From Pseudoflavonifractor sp050943825 (GTDB taxonomy: Bacteria > Bacillota > Clostridia > Oscillospirales > Oscillospiraceae): DNA of 64,000 bases. Position numbers and translations under genes: made by a program. Each line of letters opens with the position of its first letter. Position 1 is the first letter of the stretch. Below are positions 25,136 to 33,883 of the stretch, in pieces. The notes below the pieces were generated by a model that did no database searches, was not told the DNA's origin, and was given only the letters and a program-made list of their open reading frames with translations. The stretch lies in contig NZ_JBMNPX010000007.1 in the NCBI RefSeq assembly GCF_050943825.1, positions 1 through 64,000 of the forward strand. The letters are read 5' to 3'.

Positions 25136-26080
25136 ATGGATTTCCTGCTCTCCTTTCTCAACTCCATGCCGGGTGCCCTGGGACAGGGCCTGATATGGGG
25201 TATTATGGCCATCGGTGTGTACATTACATACCGGATTCTGGATGTGGCCGACCTGACGGTGGACGGCTCCCTGGCCACCGGCGGCGCCATGTGCGCCCTG
25301 GGCATCTCCCTGGGCTGGAACCCCTGGGTGGCCCTGGTGGCCGCCATTCTGGCCGGCATGCTGGCCGGTCTGGTCACCGGACTGCTCCACACCCTCTGCG
25401 GCATTCCCGCCATTCTGGCCGGCATTCTCACCCAGCTGGCCCTTTACTCCATCAACCTGCGCATCATGGCCGTTGGCTCCGGCCTGACCACCAAGGCCAC
25501 CCTTTCCGTCAGCGTGGACAAGTATCCCCTCATGCTCTCCTCCCGCTATATCCGCGACCTGTCGGCCTCCAACCCCTTTATCCTTCTGGTGCCCCTGGTG
25601 CTCATCGTCATCGCCCTGCTCTACTGGTTCTTCGGCACTGAGCTGGGCTCCTCTCTCCGGGCCACCGGCGCCAACCAGAACATGGCCCGTGCCCAGGGCA
25701 TCAACACCAACTGGACCAAGGTGCTGGGCCTGGTGGTGTCCAACGGACTGGTGGCCTTCTCCGGCGCCCTGCTCTCCCAGTACCAGGGCAGCGCCACTGT
25801 GGATATGGGCCGCGGCGCCATCGTCATCGGCCTGGCCGCCGTCATCATCGGCGAGGTGCTGCTGGGCAAGGTGTTCCGCAACTTCGCCCTCAAGCTGCTC
25901 TCCGCCGTCATCGGCGCCATCATCTACTACATCGTCATCACCCTGGTGCTCCGGCTGGGTCTGGAGACCACCGACCTGAAGCTGCTCACCGCCCTGGTGG
26001 TGGCCGTGTTCCTCACCATCCCCCACTGGAAGGGTAAATTCGCCAAGACCGGCAAGAAGGGAGATGCCGCCCATGCTTGA
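25136..26080 (+). CDS. ABC transporter permease (branched-chain-type, TrpY-like)
   Basis: A 314-residue inner-membrane permease of the BPD_transp_2 family with about nine membrane helices and the motif GANQNMARAQGIN in the cytoplasmic coupling region. It starts about 108 bp after the lipoprotein gene with a GAGGAAC site; the gap contains a GC-rich hairpin (about 25052-25083) without T-run that could set relative expression. Its end overlaps the ATPase start. Confidence 0.9.
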   Translation: MDFLLSFLNSMPGALGQGLIWGIMAIGVYITYRILDVADLTVDGSLATGGAMCALGISLGWNPWVALVAAILAGMLAGLVTGLLHTLCGIPAILAGILTQLALYSINLRIMAVGSGLTTKATLSVSVDKYPLMLSSRYIRDLSASNPFILLVPLVLIVIALLYWFFGTELGSSLRATGANQNMARAQGINTNWTKVLGLVVSNGLVAFSGALLSQYQGSATVDMGRGAIVIGLAAVIIGEVLLGKVFRNFALKLLSAVIGAIIYYIVITLVLRLGLETTDLKLLTALVVAVFLTIPHWKGKFAKTGKKGDAAHA

Positions 26081-26867
26081 GCTTCAGAACATCTACAAGA
26101 CCTTCAACGCCGGCACCATCAATGAAAAGCGCGCCCTCAACGGCGTGTCCCTCACCCTGAAGGAGGGTGACTTTGTCACCGTCATCGGCGGCAACGGCGC
26201 CGGCAAGTCCACACTGCTCAACGCGGTGGCCGGTGTCTGGCCAGTGGACCGGGGCAGCATCCTCATCGACGGCGTGGACGTGACCCGGCTGCCCGAGCAC
26301 AAGCGGGCCAAATACATCGGCCGGGTATTCCAGGACCCCATGACCGGCACCGCCGCCACCATGCAGATTGAGGAGAATCTGGCTCTGGCCAAGCGTCGGG
26401 GTCAGAAGCGCACCCTCCGCCCCGGCATCACCCGCGCCGAGCGTGAGGAGTACCGGGAGCTGCTTAAAATTCTGGACCTGGGCCTGGAGGACCGGCTCAC
26501 CTCCAAGGTGGGCCTGCTCTCCGGCGGACAGCGCCAGGCCCTTACCCTGCTGATGGCCAGCCTGGTCAAGCCCAAGCTCCTGCTTCTGGACGAGCACACC
26601 GCCGCCCTGGACCCCAAGACTGCCGCCAAGGTGCTCACCGCCACCGAGCACATTGTCCAGCGGGACAATCTGACCACCCTGATGATCACCCACAACATGC
26701 GTGACGCCATTGCTCACGGCAACCGGCTGATCATGATGTACGAGGGCCGGGTGGCCCTGGACATCTCGGGCGAGGAGAAGAAGCGCCTCACGGTGGAGGA
26801 CCTGCTGGCCAAGTTCGGCCAGGCCACCGGCTCCGACGAGGCCGACGACAAGCTGCTGCTCTCCTGA
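26073..26867 (+). CDS. ABC transporter ATP-binding protein
   Basis: A 264-residue ATPase completing the importer. Walker A is GGNGAGKST, the signature is LLSGGQRQALTLL and Walker B is LLLLDEHTAALD, with the switch His in MITHNMRDA. The ATG at 26073 is 9 nt past GGGAG and overlaps the permease end by 8 nt; the ATG at 26064 sits immediately after the site and is less likely. Confidence 0.92.
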   Translation: MLELQNIYKTFNAGTINEKRALNGVSLTLKEGDFVTVIGGNGAGKSTLLNAVAGVWPVDRGSILIDGVDVTRLPEHKRAKYIGRVFQDPMTGTAATMQIEENLALAKRRGQKRTLRPGITRAEREEYRELLKILDLGLEDRLTSKVGLLSGGQRQALTLLMASLVKPKLLLLDEHTAALDPKTAAKVLTATEHIVQRDNLTTLMITHNMRDAIAHGNRLIMMYEGRVALDISGEEKKRLTVEDLLAKFGQATGSDEADDKLLLS

Positions 26868-26891
26868 CAGGACTTGAAACATCAATAGTGA

Positions 26892-26929
26892 AGCCGAGGG
26901 CCGTGCTCTGATGAGCGCGGCCCTCGGCT
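26892..26929. terminator. Terminator between the ABC importer and the GH9-like gene
   Basis: An 11-bp stem (AGCCGAGGGCC and complement) with a large loop that can fold further, followed by a T-rich stretch. Confidence 0.85.
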
Positions 26930-26935
26930 GTTGTT

Positions 26936-29900
26936 TTATTTGTTTGTCCAGCGCTGGAGTATCACTGCGGCCTCAGCCCGCGTGGCAGTACCCTGAGGAT
27001 TGAGCTTTCCGCCGGGCGTACCGGTGAGGATACCTTCCTTCACTGCCCACGCCATGGCGTCAGCTGCCCAACTGGAGATGTCTCCGCTGTCGCTGAAGTT
27101 CAGTTCAGACTGGGCCGCTGTGCCGCCCGTATACCGGTACAGCATGACCGCAATCTGCTCCCGGGTTACCGCAGCATCGGGGTTGGTGCCGTCAGACACG
27201 CCCTCAGCCACGGCCCAGGCCTGGGCCTTCTCATACCAGCTGCTTCCGCCTTCGGTGTCCACGCCGTCCATTCGGGCCAGGATGGTCCACATGGTTGCCC
27301 GGGTCACAGTGCCGTAAGGCTGGAACAGATTGCCGCCGGTACCCTGCATCAGGCCGGCCTCCACCATTGCGTCCACTGCCTCCTCATACCAGCTGCCCGG
27401 CTCCACGTCGTCAAAGCCGGTGATGCTCTCGCCGGTACGTTCAAAGACAGCCTTTACGGTGACAGCAGCATAGGGCATGGTAAACACGCCGTCGCTGACC
27501 GGAATTTCCTTGCCCGCGGCTGTGGTTACCGTGACAGAGGACAGGGCATAGCCCTCCTCCGCCTCTGCAGTGATAGTCACCTTCTGCCCATGGTAGGCAA
27601 ATCTGCGGGAAACTTTTACTGTGCCGTGTTCCGTCTCCGCAATCCGTACAGCGTAGACGGCCGGGCCGGTGGGTTCCTCAGCCGCTGCCCTGATCTCCTC
27701 TGTTACGCTGTTCAGCGCCTCCGCCCCCGCAGTAATCTCCTCCTGCGTGGCGGGATGCTCCGCCTCTGCCAGAATGTCATAGGCCTCTTGAAGTGCGGCC
27801 ACAAGAACCTCTTCCGCATTCTCGGGATAGTTCTTGCCGTCAGTGCCGGCGCGGACGGCTGCCAGCAGCGCTTCGGCCTGGCTGATGCTCTCCTTCAGCG
27901 TGGAGAAGTCCACAGCAGGATAAGACTCACCCATGGTGCGGAACACAACGCAGTTCAGCGCACAGTTGAATTTGGGCCCCAGCGCGGTCAGCCTGAGGTC
28001 GTGGCTGCCTGCCTCGGAGAACTCCACCTCGCCCAGAGGGTAATAGGTGTACCACTCACCGGTATCGCCGAAGTCGATGGTGGTCAGCTTCTCGCCGTCC
28101 AGAGTGATGTCATAGGGACCATAGCCGTAAACGCTGTCCTTTTTGGCGCCCAGTTCCACGGCATACCGTCCGGCAGGCAACTGCAGACCGCCCAGCTGGA
28201 GCCAGGCCCCCACTTCGGTGGGCTTGAACAGCACTACCGCGGTGTCTTTGTCAAAGTATCCCTTGAGCTGTTCCGACACTTCCGTCCCCATGGAGGTGGT
28301 CAGGTTATCGCTGAGGCCATAGCCGTCATCGATCTCCTTCTCAAATTCGAACACCAGCTTCTCCGAAGAGATCTCCTCCAGCTGGAGCTGGCACTCGCCC
28401 CGCAGCGTCCGGTCCTGGAGTTCAGTCTCTGCCCAGACGGTGACAGTGCCGGGCCGCTTGGCCAGCAGCAGGCCGTCCTCAGACACAGTGGCCAGGGTCA
28501 GGTCACTGACGCCATAGCGGAACACTGTGCCGGCCGGCACGTCCTGTTCAGAACCATCTCCCATAATAAACTTTGTGACCTGAATCAGAGTGGTCTCGCC
28601 GGTCAGGACCTGAGATGCGTCCGCCTCCAGCATAAGGGACGCAGGCAGGGGCGCGCCCACAGTGACCGTACACGTTGCGGTGGCATCCGAACCCTTACAG
28701 GATGCGGTCAGTTCCACCACGGCGCCCTGCTTCAGCGCCAGGAGCATACCGTTATCCAGCACTCTGACCGCCTCGGGGTCGGCGCTGGTCCAGACCACAT
28801 TGCGGTTGGTGGCGTTTTCGGGGAGCACCTGTGCCACGGGGATCTGGAAGGTCTCGCCGGCGGGGGCCGTGACAGCCTCGCTCTCCAGCACAATCTGCTC
28901 CACAGGGACAAAGCCCTCGCCGGTGATCACGGCGGAGGCACTGCGCCGGAACAGACCGTAGCCATAGGAGAACTCCGCCTCAGCATAGTCGCTGTCAGCC
29001 GTCCAGGTGCCGCTGAAGGTCAGCGCGTCCACGCCGTCCTCCGTAAGCCGGAGGGTACCGGTCTCGCCGGTGAGCAGGTCGGTTACATCGATGTCCACAA
29101 ACTCCTGCTTCTCGTAGTCCAGATTGTTGGGCGCCCACAGCGTGATATTCACACTGCGGCCGTCAGCGGTGGGCTGGGCCTCAATCCGGATCTCGTCCGC
29201 CGCGGAATAGGCAATGGAGGAGTTCCATGCCGTGTTGTAGGTCACCCAGCCCTCCTTATAGCCGCCCGGGGTGTCCGGGTTGTAGGGGTAGGCCCATTCC
29301 TTCGGCGAAGCATCGATGCGGCCGCGTACAATGGCCAGTACGCCGGAGCCCATCCGCAGGTCCCGCTCCATCCAGCCCAGGTCGGTGCCTTCAATCTCCT
29401 GCTCGTGACCCGGGATGATGAGGTCGGTATTTCGATCCTTGTAGTCGGGGGTTCCGTCCTCCTGCACAGTGCGGGTGCAGCTGAAGAAGTAGGTCCTGCC
29501 GTAGGGATTACGGCCGAACATGTTGTCAATGGCGGCGATACCCAGCTCACGCAGGCGCGCCTGGGTTTCCGGTTCATGGTCCAGCACCCGGGCCGCCGCC
29601 AGCGCGGCCGCCTGGAAGCCCGAGGTATTGCCGGGCTCGTTCAGGGTGTTGTTGTCAAAGGCGTGGACCTCCTGCTGGTCAAAGGCGGAGCCGGTCCAGT
29701 AGTCCCGGTTGTCGCCCGCAGCCACAGAGGCCGCCATGCGCACGTCCCACAGGTTGCCCGAGCGGGCAATCATCTTCTCCGCCCAGTTCTCAATGGCGGG
29801 GAGCAGTTCCTCAGGCGCCCGATCGGGATACATCTCCTGGAACCACGCCATATTTTCCATAACGATGTGCTCATTCATGCGCTGGCCCTTGCTGTACTGA

Positions 29901-32728
29901 GGGTCGTCAATGGGGAAGTGCTCCAGCACATAGGCACAGTTGTTGTAGGCCGCGTCAAAGAAGCGCTCCGCGTCCATGGCCTGCAGGGTGTCGGTCACCA
30001 GTTCGGGGTCCTGCATGTCCCGGTTGACAATCTCATACATCAGCAGGTTGGGCACGATGGAGTGTCCGGGCGGGAAGCCGCCCTTCAGGTTACCCACCAC
30101 GGTCTGGGTCTCGAAGAGGTTGTGCTTCTCACCGGCCACCTGGTGGAACTGGAGGGAACAGCGGCTCTCATCCCACTCGTCCAGGAGGAAGTCGCGGTAC
30201 TTGATATAATCTTCTTTACTCATCCACTGACTGATCTGGGGGTAGATATACAGCACATAGGCCATCTGCTCCTTGATCATGCCGTGGAGGTAGATAGGAC
30301 CGGGCTTGTTGTTGCCCCATGGATTGTTCTCGCCCAGCGAGACCTCCGGCGGGCGGTGGGGACGGTCGGGAATGGGATCCACGTCGCCGTTGAAGCGGAT
30401 GTCGTAGTAGCGCTCCATGCCGAACTGCATCAGCCAGACGATGTTGGGCTCGTCCTGCACCCGCAGGTCCTCAAACATGCAGTCCTCGGCTCTCCACACG
30501 TCGTAAGGCAGATTATTGTAATAAGAGGGATTGGACATGTACTGCAGCACAAGGGATGGCAGCTCATAGCTGAACTGATGGCTGTCCCGCCAGCCGATCT
30601 GCAGCCAGCCGGGGTCGGTGCCGTAATCGCTGCGGGTCTGCTCCATAAAATCGGTGGCGGAGGGCAGGGACACCCGCTGCATCCAGTTCTTCGCGATCAT
30701 AAAGGGGAAGGACACGGCTGTACCGCACTCCAGATAGCACTCAGTGGGGATATCGGGGTTGAATTCGCTGAAGTCGATGATGCCGCCCTCCACCGAACGC
30801 ACCTCGCCCTTGCTGGAGGTGTTGTCGTAGAGCGTTCCGCTCCAGGGCATGTACTCCACGGTACCCTGGTACAGTACCTCTTTGGTGGTGCTGTCCTTCA
30901 GGTAAAACGCAGAGCCCTCGGGCACATTGACTACCGTAGCACGCTTGGGCTTGCCGTAGTCAAAGCCGGTCTGATTGACCAGGATGGCAGGCTCTGTGGA
31001 GCCGCCGCCGCCGGGGGTCGATGTAGGATCAGCCGGTGTTCTGGTCCGCACCAGCTTGACGCCGCCGGCATAGAGGGTCTTGTCCTCCTGTCCCGCAGCT
31101 GCGCTGAGGGCAATCTCAGTGGAGGTGTTGCCCACCACGGTGATGACAGCCAGCTTCACCCACCCGTCTCCGGCGGACTGGTCCAGCTCTTTGATCCACA
31201 TACCGCCGCCGGTCTGAATGGTGTAGCGGGCCAGCGCTCCATTGGTGTTTCCGGCAGGATGCCATACCCACACCTCGTAGTTTCCTGTCTCGCCGGAGGG
31301 AATCCCCATATCGGGGTTCTCATAGCGGGAGAAGATGGCAGAGGCACCCGCTTCCACGCTTACACGGCCTCCATGGCCGTCAGGCCCGGCCAAGGCCGCT
31401 TCTGCGTTGGTCCAGAGCCCGGCGTCCAGCTCATTGTATCCGGACTCCCCGCCGGTGTAGATAAACTGCTCCTCCCCGTCCAGAGGCGGGAGGAACTGGA
31501 CATAGTCGATCACCAGTGCGCCATTGGTGCTGCCTTCGTGCATGCCGTCAGCCTGGAAGGTGATCTCGTTGAGGCCCTCCTTCAGCGCGCAGTCACCCAC
31601 CGTAATCGCTTTGGGGGCGTTCTGTGTGTCATAGCCGTCGAAGGTGCCCACTTCCTGGCCGTTGAGCAGGATCTTGAAGCGGCCCCGGTTTCCGTCGGTC
31701 TTAGTGCCGACAATCAGCGTGGCCTGCTCCTCCGCCCAGGGGCTGCGGAACAGCAAGGTCTCATTGATTGGCTCCCTAACCTGGTTGACATATCCTTTTC
31801 CATTGGCTGTGCCGGACACATTCATAATGTTCGTGCTGAGCGTTCCGGTATCGGCATCGGCCATGGCGCTCTCTTCCACCCAGAGACCGTCCGCTTTGTC
31901 CGGCACCGGAAGGAAGGCCGCTTCAGCTGCTACATCGCTCTGGACATTGGTCACGTTGTATACCGCCGGAGAACCCTCGGGTACCCGCAGTACGCCGTTG
32001 ATCTCCGCCGTATCCAGCCAGTAGCCCTCATCAGGAGTGAAGGTCAGCTCCACCTCACCGCCTGCCGGTACTCTGCTCTCAGGTACGGAAGTAATCGCTC
32101 CGTGCTCCCCGGCGGACAGTGTGATTGCAAAGTCCTCAGGCGCCTGTGCAGGTACCAGACGGAGATAGTCCACAATCAGTCCATTGGCAGTGCCTACTGC
32201 ATCCGGATTTTTCCCTGTGCAGTCAAATCGGAACACGTTCTCCTCCGTGTCCGCCGGAATGGTGATGGTACCGACGGTCCACTCCATCACAGCGCCGGTT
32301 GCGGCATAGCCGTCCACCGTGCCCACCTTGGCGCCGTTGAAGCTGACGTCATAGATACCCCGGTTATTGGAGGTTTTGCTTCCGATGCAGAGGGTATAGG
32401 TACCGGCAGTGATGGCGCTCTTGAGCGAGAGCTCCACCCACATTCCGTCGCTGTCTGGCTGGAACATGAATGCCTTGCCGCCGCTGGCCCCTCCAACTTC
32501 GCGGAACTCACAGACCTTATACTTCTGATCCGCGTCGGTGAGGTTTGTTTCCTTGATGGAGAGCGCTTCCTCCGCCTCCAGCCTGATTTCTGCCTCAGAA
32601 ACCTCTTCCGTTAGGACAGGTATGCTGTCATCCTGAACTGCCCCGGCTGACAGGCCTCCGTTCAGGCAGGAGAATGACATGGCGAGGGCCAGCAGACCGC
32701 TCAAAACTCGTTTTCTTCTTGCCAACAT
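26936..32728 (-). CDS. Giant secreted SLH protein with GH9-like catalytic region
   Basis: A 1930-residue protein. Signal peptide (about 1-30), two or three jelly-roll carbohydrate-binding-like domains (about 40-560), a CelD_N-type Ig domain opening ILVNQTGFDYGKPKRATV (about 577-670), an alpha-toroid region (about 690-1200) with the GH9-like tail motif GRNPYGRTYF near 1073, two Big_2 Ig-like domains (about 1290-1480), another binding-like domain, a FIVAR-type helical module (about 1620-1690), an InlB-like repeat and three SLH domains (about 1765-1930). The order Ig plus toroid fits GH9 endoglucanases, but the catalytic acids are not certain, so substrate is open. It would be anchored in the S-layer. 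Confidence 0.75.
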   Translation of the reverse strand: MLARRKRVLSGLLALAMSFSCLNGGLSAGAVQDDSIPVLTEEVSEAEIRLEAEEALSIKETNLTDADQKYKVCEFREVGGASGGKAFMFQPDSDGMWVELSLKSAITAGTYTLCIGSKTSNNRGIYDVSFNGAKVGTVDGYAATGAVMEWTVGTITIPADTEENVFRFDCTGKNPDAVGTANGLIVDYLRLVPAQAPEDFAITLSAGEHGAITSVPESRVPAGGEVELTFTPDEGYWLDTAEINGVLRVPEGSPAVYNVTNVQSDVAAEAAFLPVPDKADGLWVEESAMADADTGTLSTNIMNVSGTANGKGYVNQVREPINETLLFRSPWAEEQATLIVGTKTDGNRGRFKILLNGQEVGTFDGYDTQNAPKAITVGDCALKEGLNEITFQADGMHEGSTNGALVIDYVQFLPPLDGEEQFIYTGGESGYNELDAGLWTNAEAALAGPDGHGGRVSVEAGASAIFSRYENPDMGIPSGETGNYEVWVWHPAGNTNGALARYTIQTGGGMWIKELDQSAGDGWVKLAVITVVGNTSTEIALSAAAGQEDKTLYAGGVKLVRTRTPADPTSTPGGGGSTEPAILVNQTGFDYGKPKRATVVNVPEGSAFYLKDSTTKEVLYQGTVEYMPWSGTLYDNTSSKGEVRSVEGGIIDFSEFNPDIPTECYLECGTAVSFPFMIAKNWMQRVSLPSATDFMEQTRSDYGTDPGWLQIGWRDSHQFSYELPSLVLQYMSNPSYYNNLPYDVWRAEDCMFEDLRVQDEPNIVWLMQFGMERYYDIRFNGDVDPIPDRPHRPPEVSLGENNPWGNNKPGPIYLHGMIKEQMAYVLYIYPQISQWMSKEDYIKYRDFLLDEWDESRCSLQFHQVAGEKHNLFETQTVVGNLKGGFPPGHSIVPNLLMYEIVNRDMQDPELVTDTLQAMDAERFFDAAYNNCAYVLEHFPIDDPQYSKGQRMNEHIVMENMAWFQEMYPDRAPEELLPAIENWAEKMIARSGNLWDVRMAASVAAGDNRDYWTGSAFDQQEVHAFDNNTLNEPGNTSGFQAAALAAARVLDHEPETQARLRELGIAAIDNMFGRNPYGRTYFFSCTRTVQEDGTPDYKDRNTDLIIPGHEQEIEGTDLGWMERDLRMGSGVLAIVRGRIDASPKEWAYPYNPDTPGGYKEGWVTYNTAWNSSIAYSAADEIRIEAQPTADGRSVNITLWAPNNLDYEKQEFVDIDVTDLLTGETGTLRLTEDGVDALTFSGTWTADSDYAEAEFSYGYGLFRRSASAVITGEGFVPVEQIVLESEAVTAPAGETFQIPVAQVLPENATNRNVVWTSADPEAVRVLDNGMLLALKQGAVVELTASCKGSDATATCTVTVGAPLPASLMLEADASQVLTGETTLIQVTKFIMGDGSEQDVPAGTVFRYGVSDLTLATVSEDGLLLAKRPGTVTVWAETELQDRTLRGECQLQLEEISSEKLVFEFEKEIDDGYGLSDNLTTSMGTEVSEQLKGYFDKDTAVVLFKPTEVGAWLQLGGLQLPAGRYAVELGAKKDSVYGYGPYDITLDGEKLTTIDFGDTGEWYTYYPLGEVEFSEAGSHDLRLTALGPKFNCALNCVVFRTMGESYPAVDFSTLKESISQAEALLAAVRAGTDGKNYPENAEEVLVAALQEAYDILAEAEHPATQEEITAGAEALNSVTEEIRAAAEEPTGPAVYAVRIAETEHGTVKVSRRFAYHGQKVTITAEAEEGYALSSVTVTTAAGKEIPVSDGVFTMPYAAVTVKAVFERTGESITGFDDVEPGSWYEEAVDAMVEAGLMQGTGGNLFQPYGTVTRATMWTILARMDGVDTEGGSSWYEKAQAWAVAEGVSDGTNPDAAVTREQIAVMLYRYTGGTAAQSELNFSDSGDISSWAADAMAWAVKEGILTGTPGGKLNPQGTATRAEAAVILQRWTNK

Positions 32729-33096
32729 GGAGATAAATCCTCCCTTCCTTCTTCCGATAACATCTGAATCTGAATACCTGCTTTACCAATCAGCACGGGG
32801 CGTGTTTTTGTTCAAGCGTATTCCAAACCCTTCTTCCCATTTTGTCCGGACACCCCGTCTGCTGTAATATCCGCCTCCTTTTCTGTTTTTCATAATTTTT
32901 TGTTTATTTTTAGTTCATTTTTGTTCATCTTGATTGTATCAGAGCGGATATGGGTGCGCCTTAATTATTCTGGCAAAAGTCTGGATTATTCCGCATTCAG
33001 ATTTTTCAAAATTCGGCTTTTAGAAGCTCAGGCGTTTTCATTTATATCGATATATCACTGTTCTCAGCACTTATCCGCGCAGTTATGCCCATTAAA
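32729..33096. other. AT-rich intergenic region
   Basis: The gene-free stretch upstream of the GH9-like gene (minus strand) is markedly richer in A and T than the coding DNA. It must contain the promoter, but the only hint is a TACAAT on the minus strand at 32933-32938 without a good -35. No repeat or small gene was recognised. Confidence 0.4.
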
Positions 33097-33136
33097 AAAT
33101 GGAAGTAATACGGCCTCCGCCGTATTACTTCCATTT
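33097..33136 (-). terminator. Terminator of the DUF1638 gene
   Basis: An 18-bp perfect stem (AAATGGAAGTAATACGGC and complement) with a 4-nt loop, followed on the minus strand by a six-T run. Confidence 0.85.
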
Positions 33137-33190
33137 ATCTCGCCATATGAAGTTCTGTCTTATCGCCAAACTGCAATGCTTATTCTCTCT

Positions 33191-33841
33191 TCATACGGAA
33201 AAGGCCGCCTGCTCCAGCACCTGCCCCTTCTCCGCCACGATAAACTGGTGGTCCCACTGTCCGGAGACCAGCTTTTCCAGCAGCAGATTGCTGCCGTCCA
33301 CATAGGTGAGAGGGCAATTTACCAGCGCCGCCTGCCGCTTCGCCTTCTCCAGATAGGACTCTGAGCGGCAGGGATAGGCGCCGGTGTCGATGATATCCAC
33401 GCTCTTGTAGTTGGCAAACCACATATCAAAAATGTCGCCGCCGTCCTCCTCGCCGTACTCTTCTGTCAGGCGCCGGTGCATGTTTTCAATGGACAGACGG
33501 CCCTCCAGGGTGTCGGTCAGGTAAAAATGGCCGCACTCCTTCAGGTTGGGGCGCCAAGTCTGATCCTTATGCAGCAGCAGCGTGATGCAGTCATCCACCT
33601 TCGGGATAACGGTCCGCCGGGGGAAGGGACGGCCTGACACCGATCCGCCGCACAGACCCATGGCCAGCAGCACCGTATCCACCTGAGCGGGCAGCCCTGC
33701 TATGGCCTCAAACACCGCTTCGTTCATCTTTTCAGGCTGGGCATGAAGTCTGCTGTCCAGCAGGAGCACCTCATAGTGGGTGCCCATCTTCTCCTGCGCC
33801 GCCTCCACATGGAGCTGAAGGGTATCGCAGGCCACAATCAT
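33191..33841 (-). CDS. DUF1638 domain protein
   Basis: A 216-residue cytosolic protein of the DUF1638 family, seen from the LLAMGLCGGSVSGRPFPRRTVIPKVDDCI core and the C-terminal region with GAYPC. Family members in Clostridia and methanogens occur near corrinoid-dependent methyltransferases, but none is present here. The ATG at 33841 has only a GGAG about 12 nt upstream. It is separated by 42 bp from the S41 protease gene on the same strand. Function unknown. Confidence 0.75.
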   Translation of the reverse strand: MIVACDTLQLHVEAAQEKMGTHYEVLLLDSRLHAQPEKMNEAVFEAIAGLPAQVDTVLLAMGLCGGSVSGRPFPRRTVIPKVDDCITLLLHKDQTWRPNLKECGHFYLTDTLEGRLSIENMHRRLTEEYGEEDGGDIFDMWFANYKSVDIIDTGAYPCRSESYLEKAKRQAALVNCPLTYVDGSNLLLEKLVSGQWDHQFIVAEKGQVLEQAAFSV

Positions 33842-33883
33842 CCTTTCGATTTTCTCCGCCTTCTCTCCATCACAGCTCTGAAA

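Noticed and set aside
27590..32614. A 1674-codon open frame on the plus strand opposite the GH9-like gene
   Set aside because: It is the antisense frame of a GC-biased gene; no ribosome-binding site, signal or domain, and composition matches a shadow.
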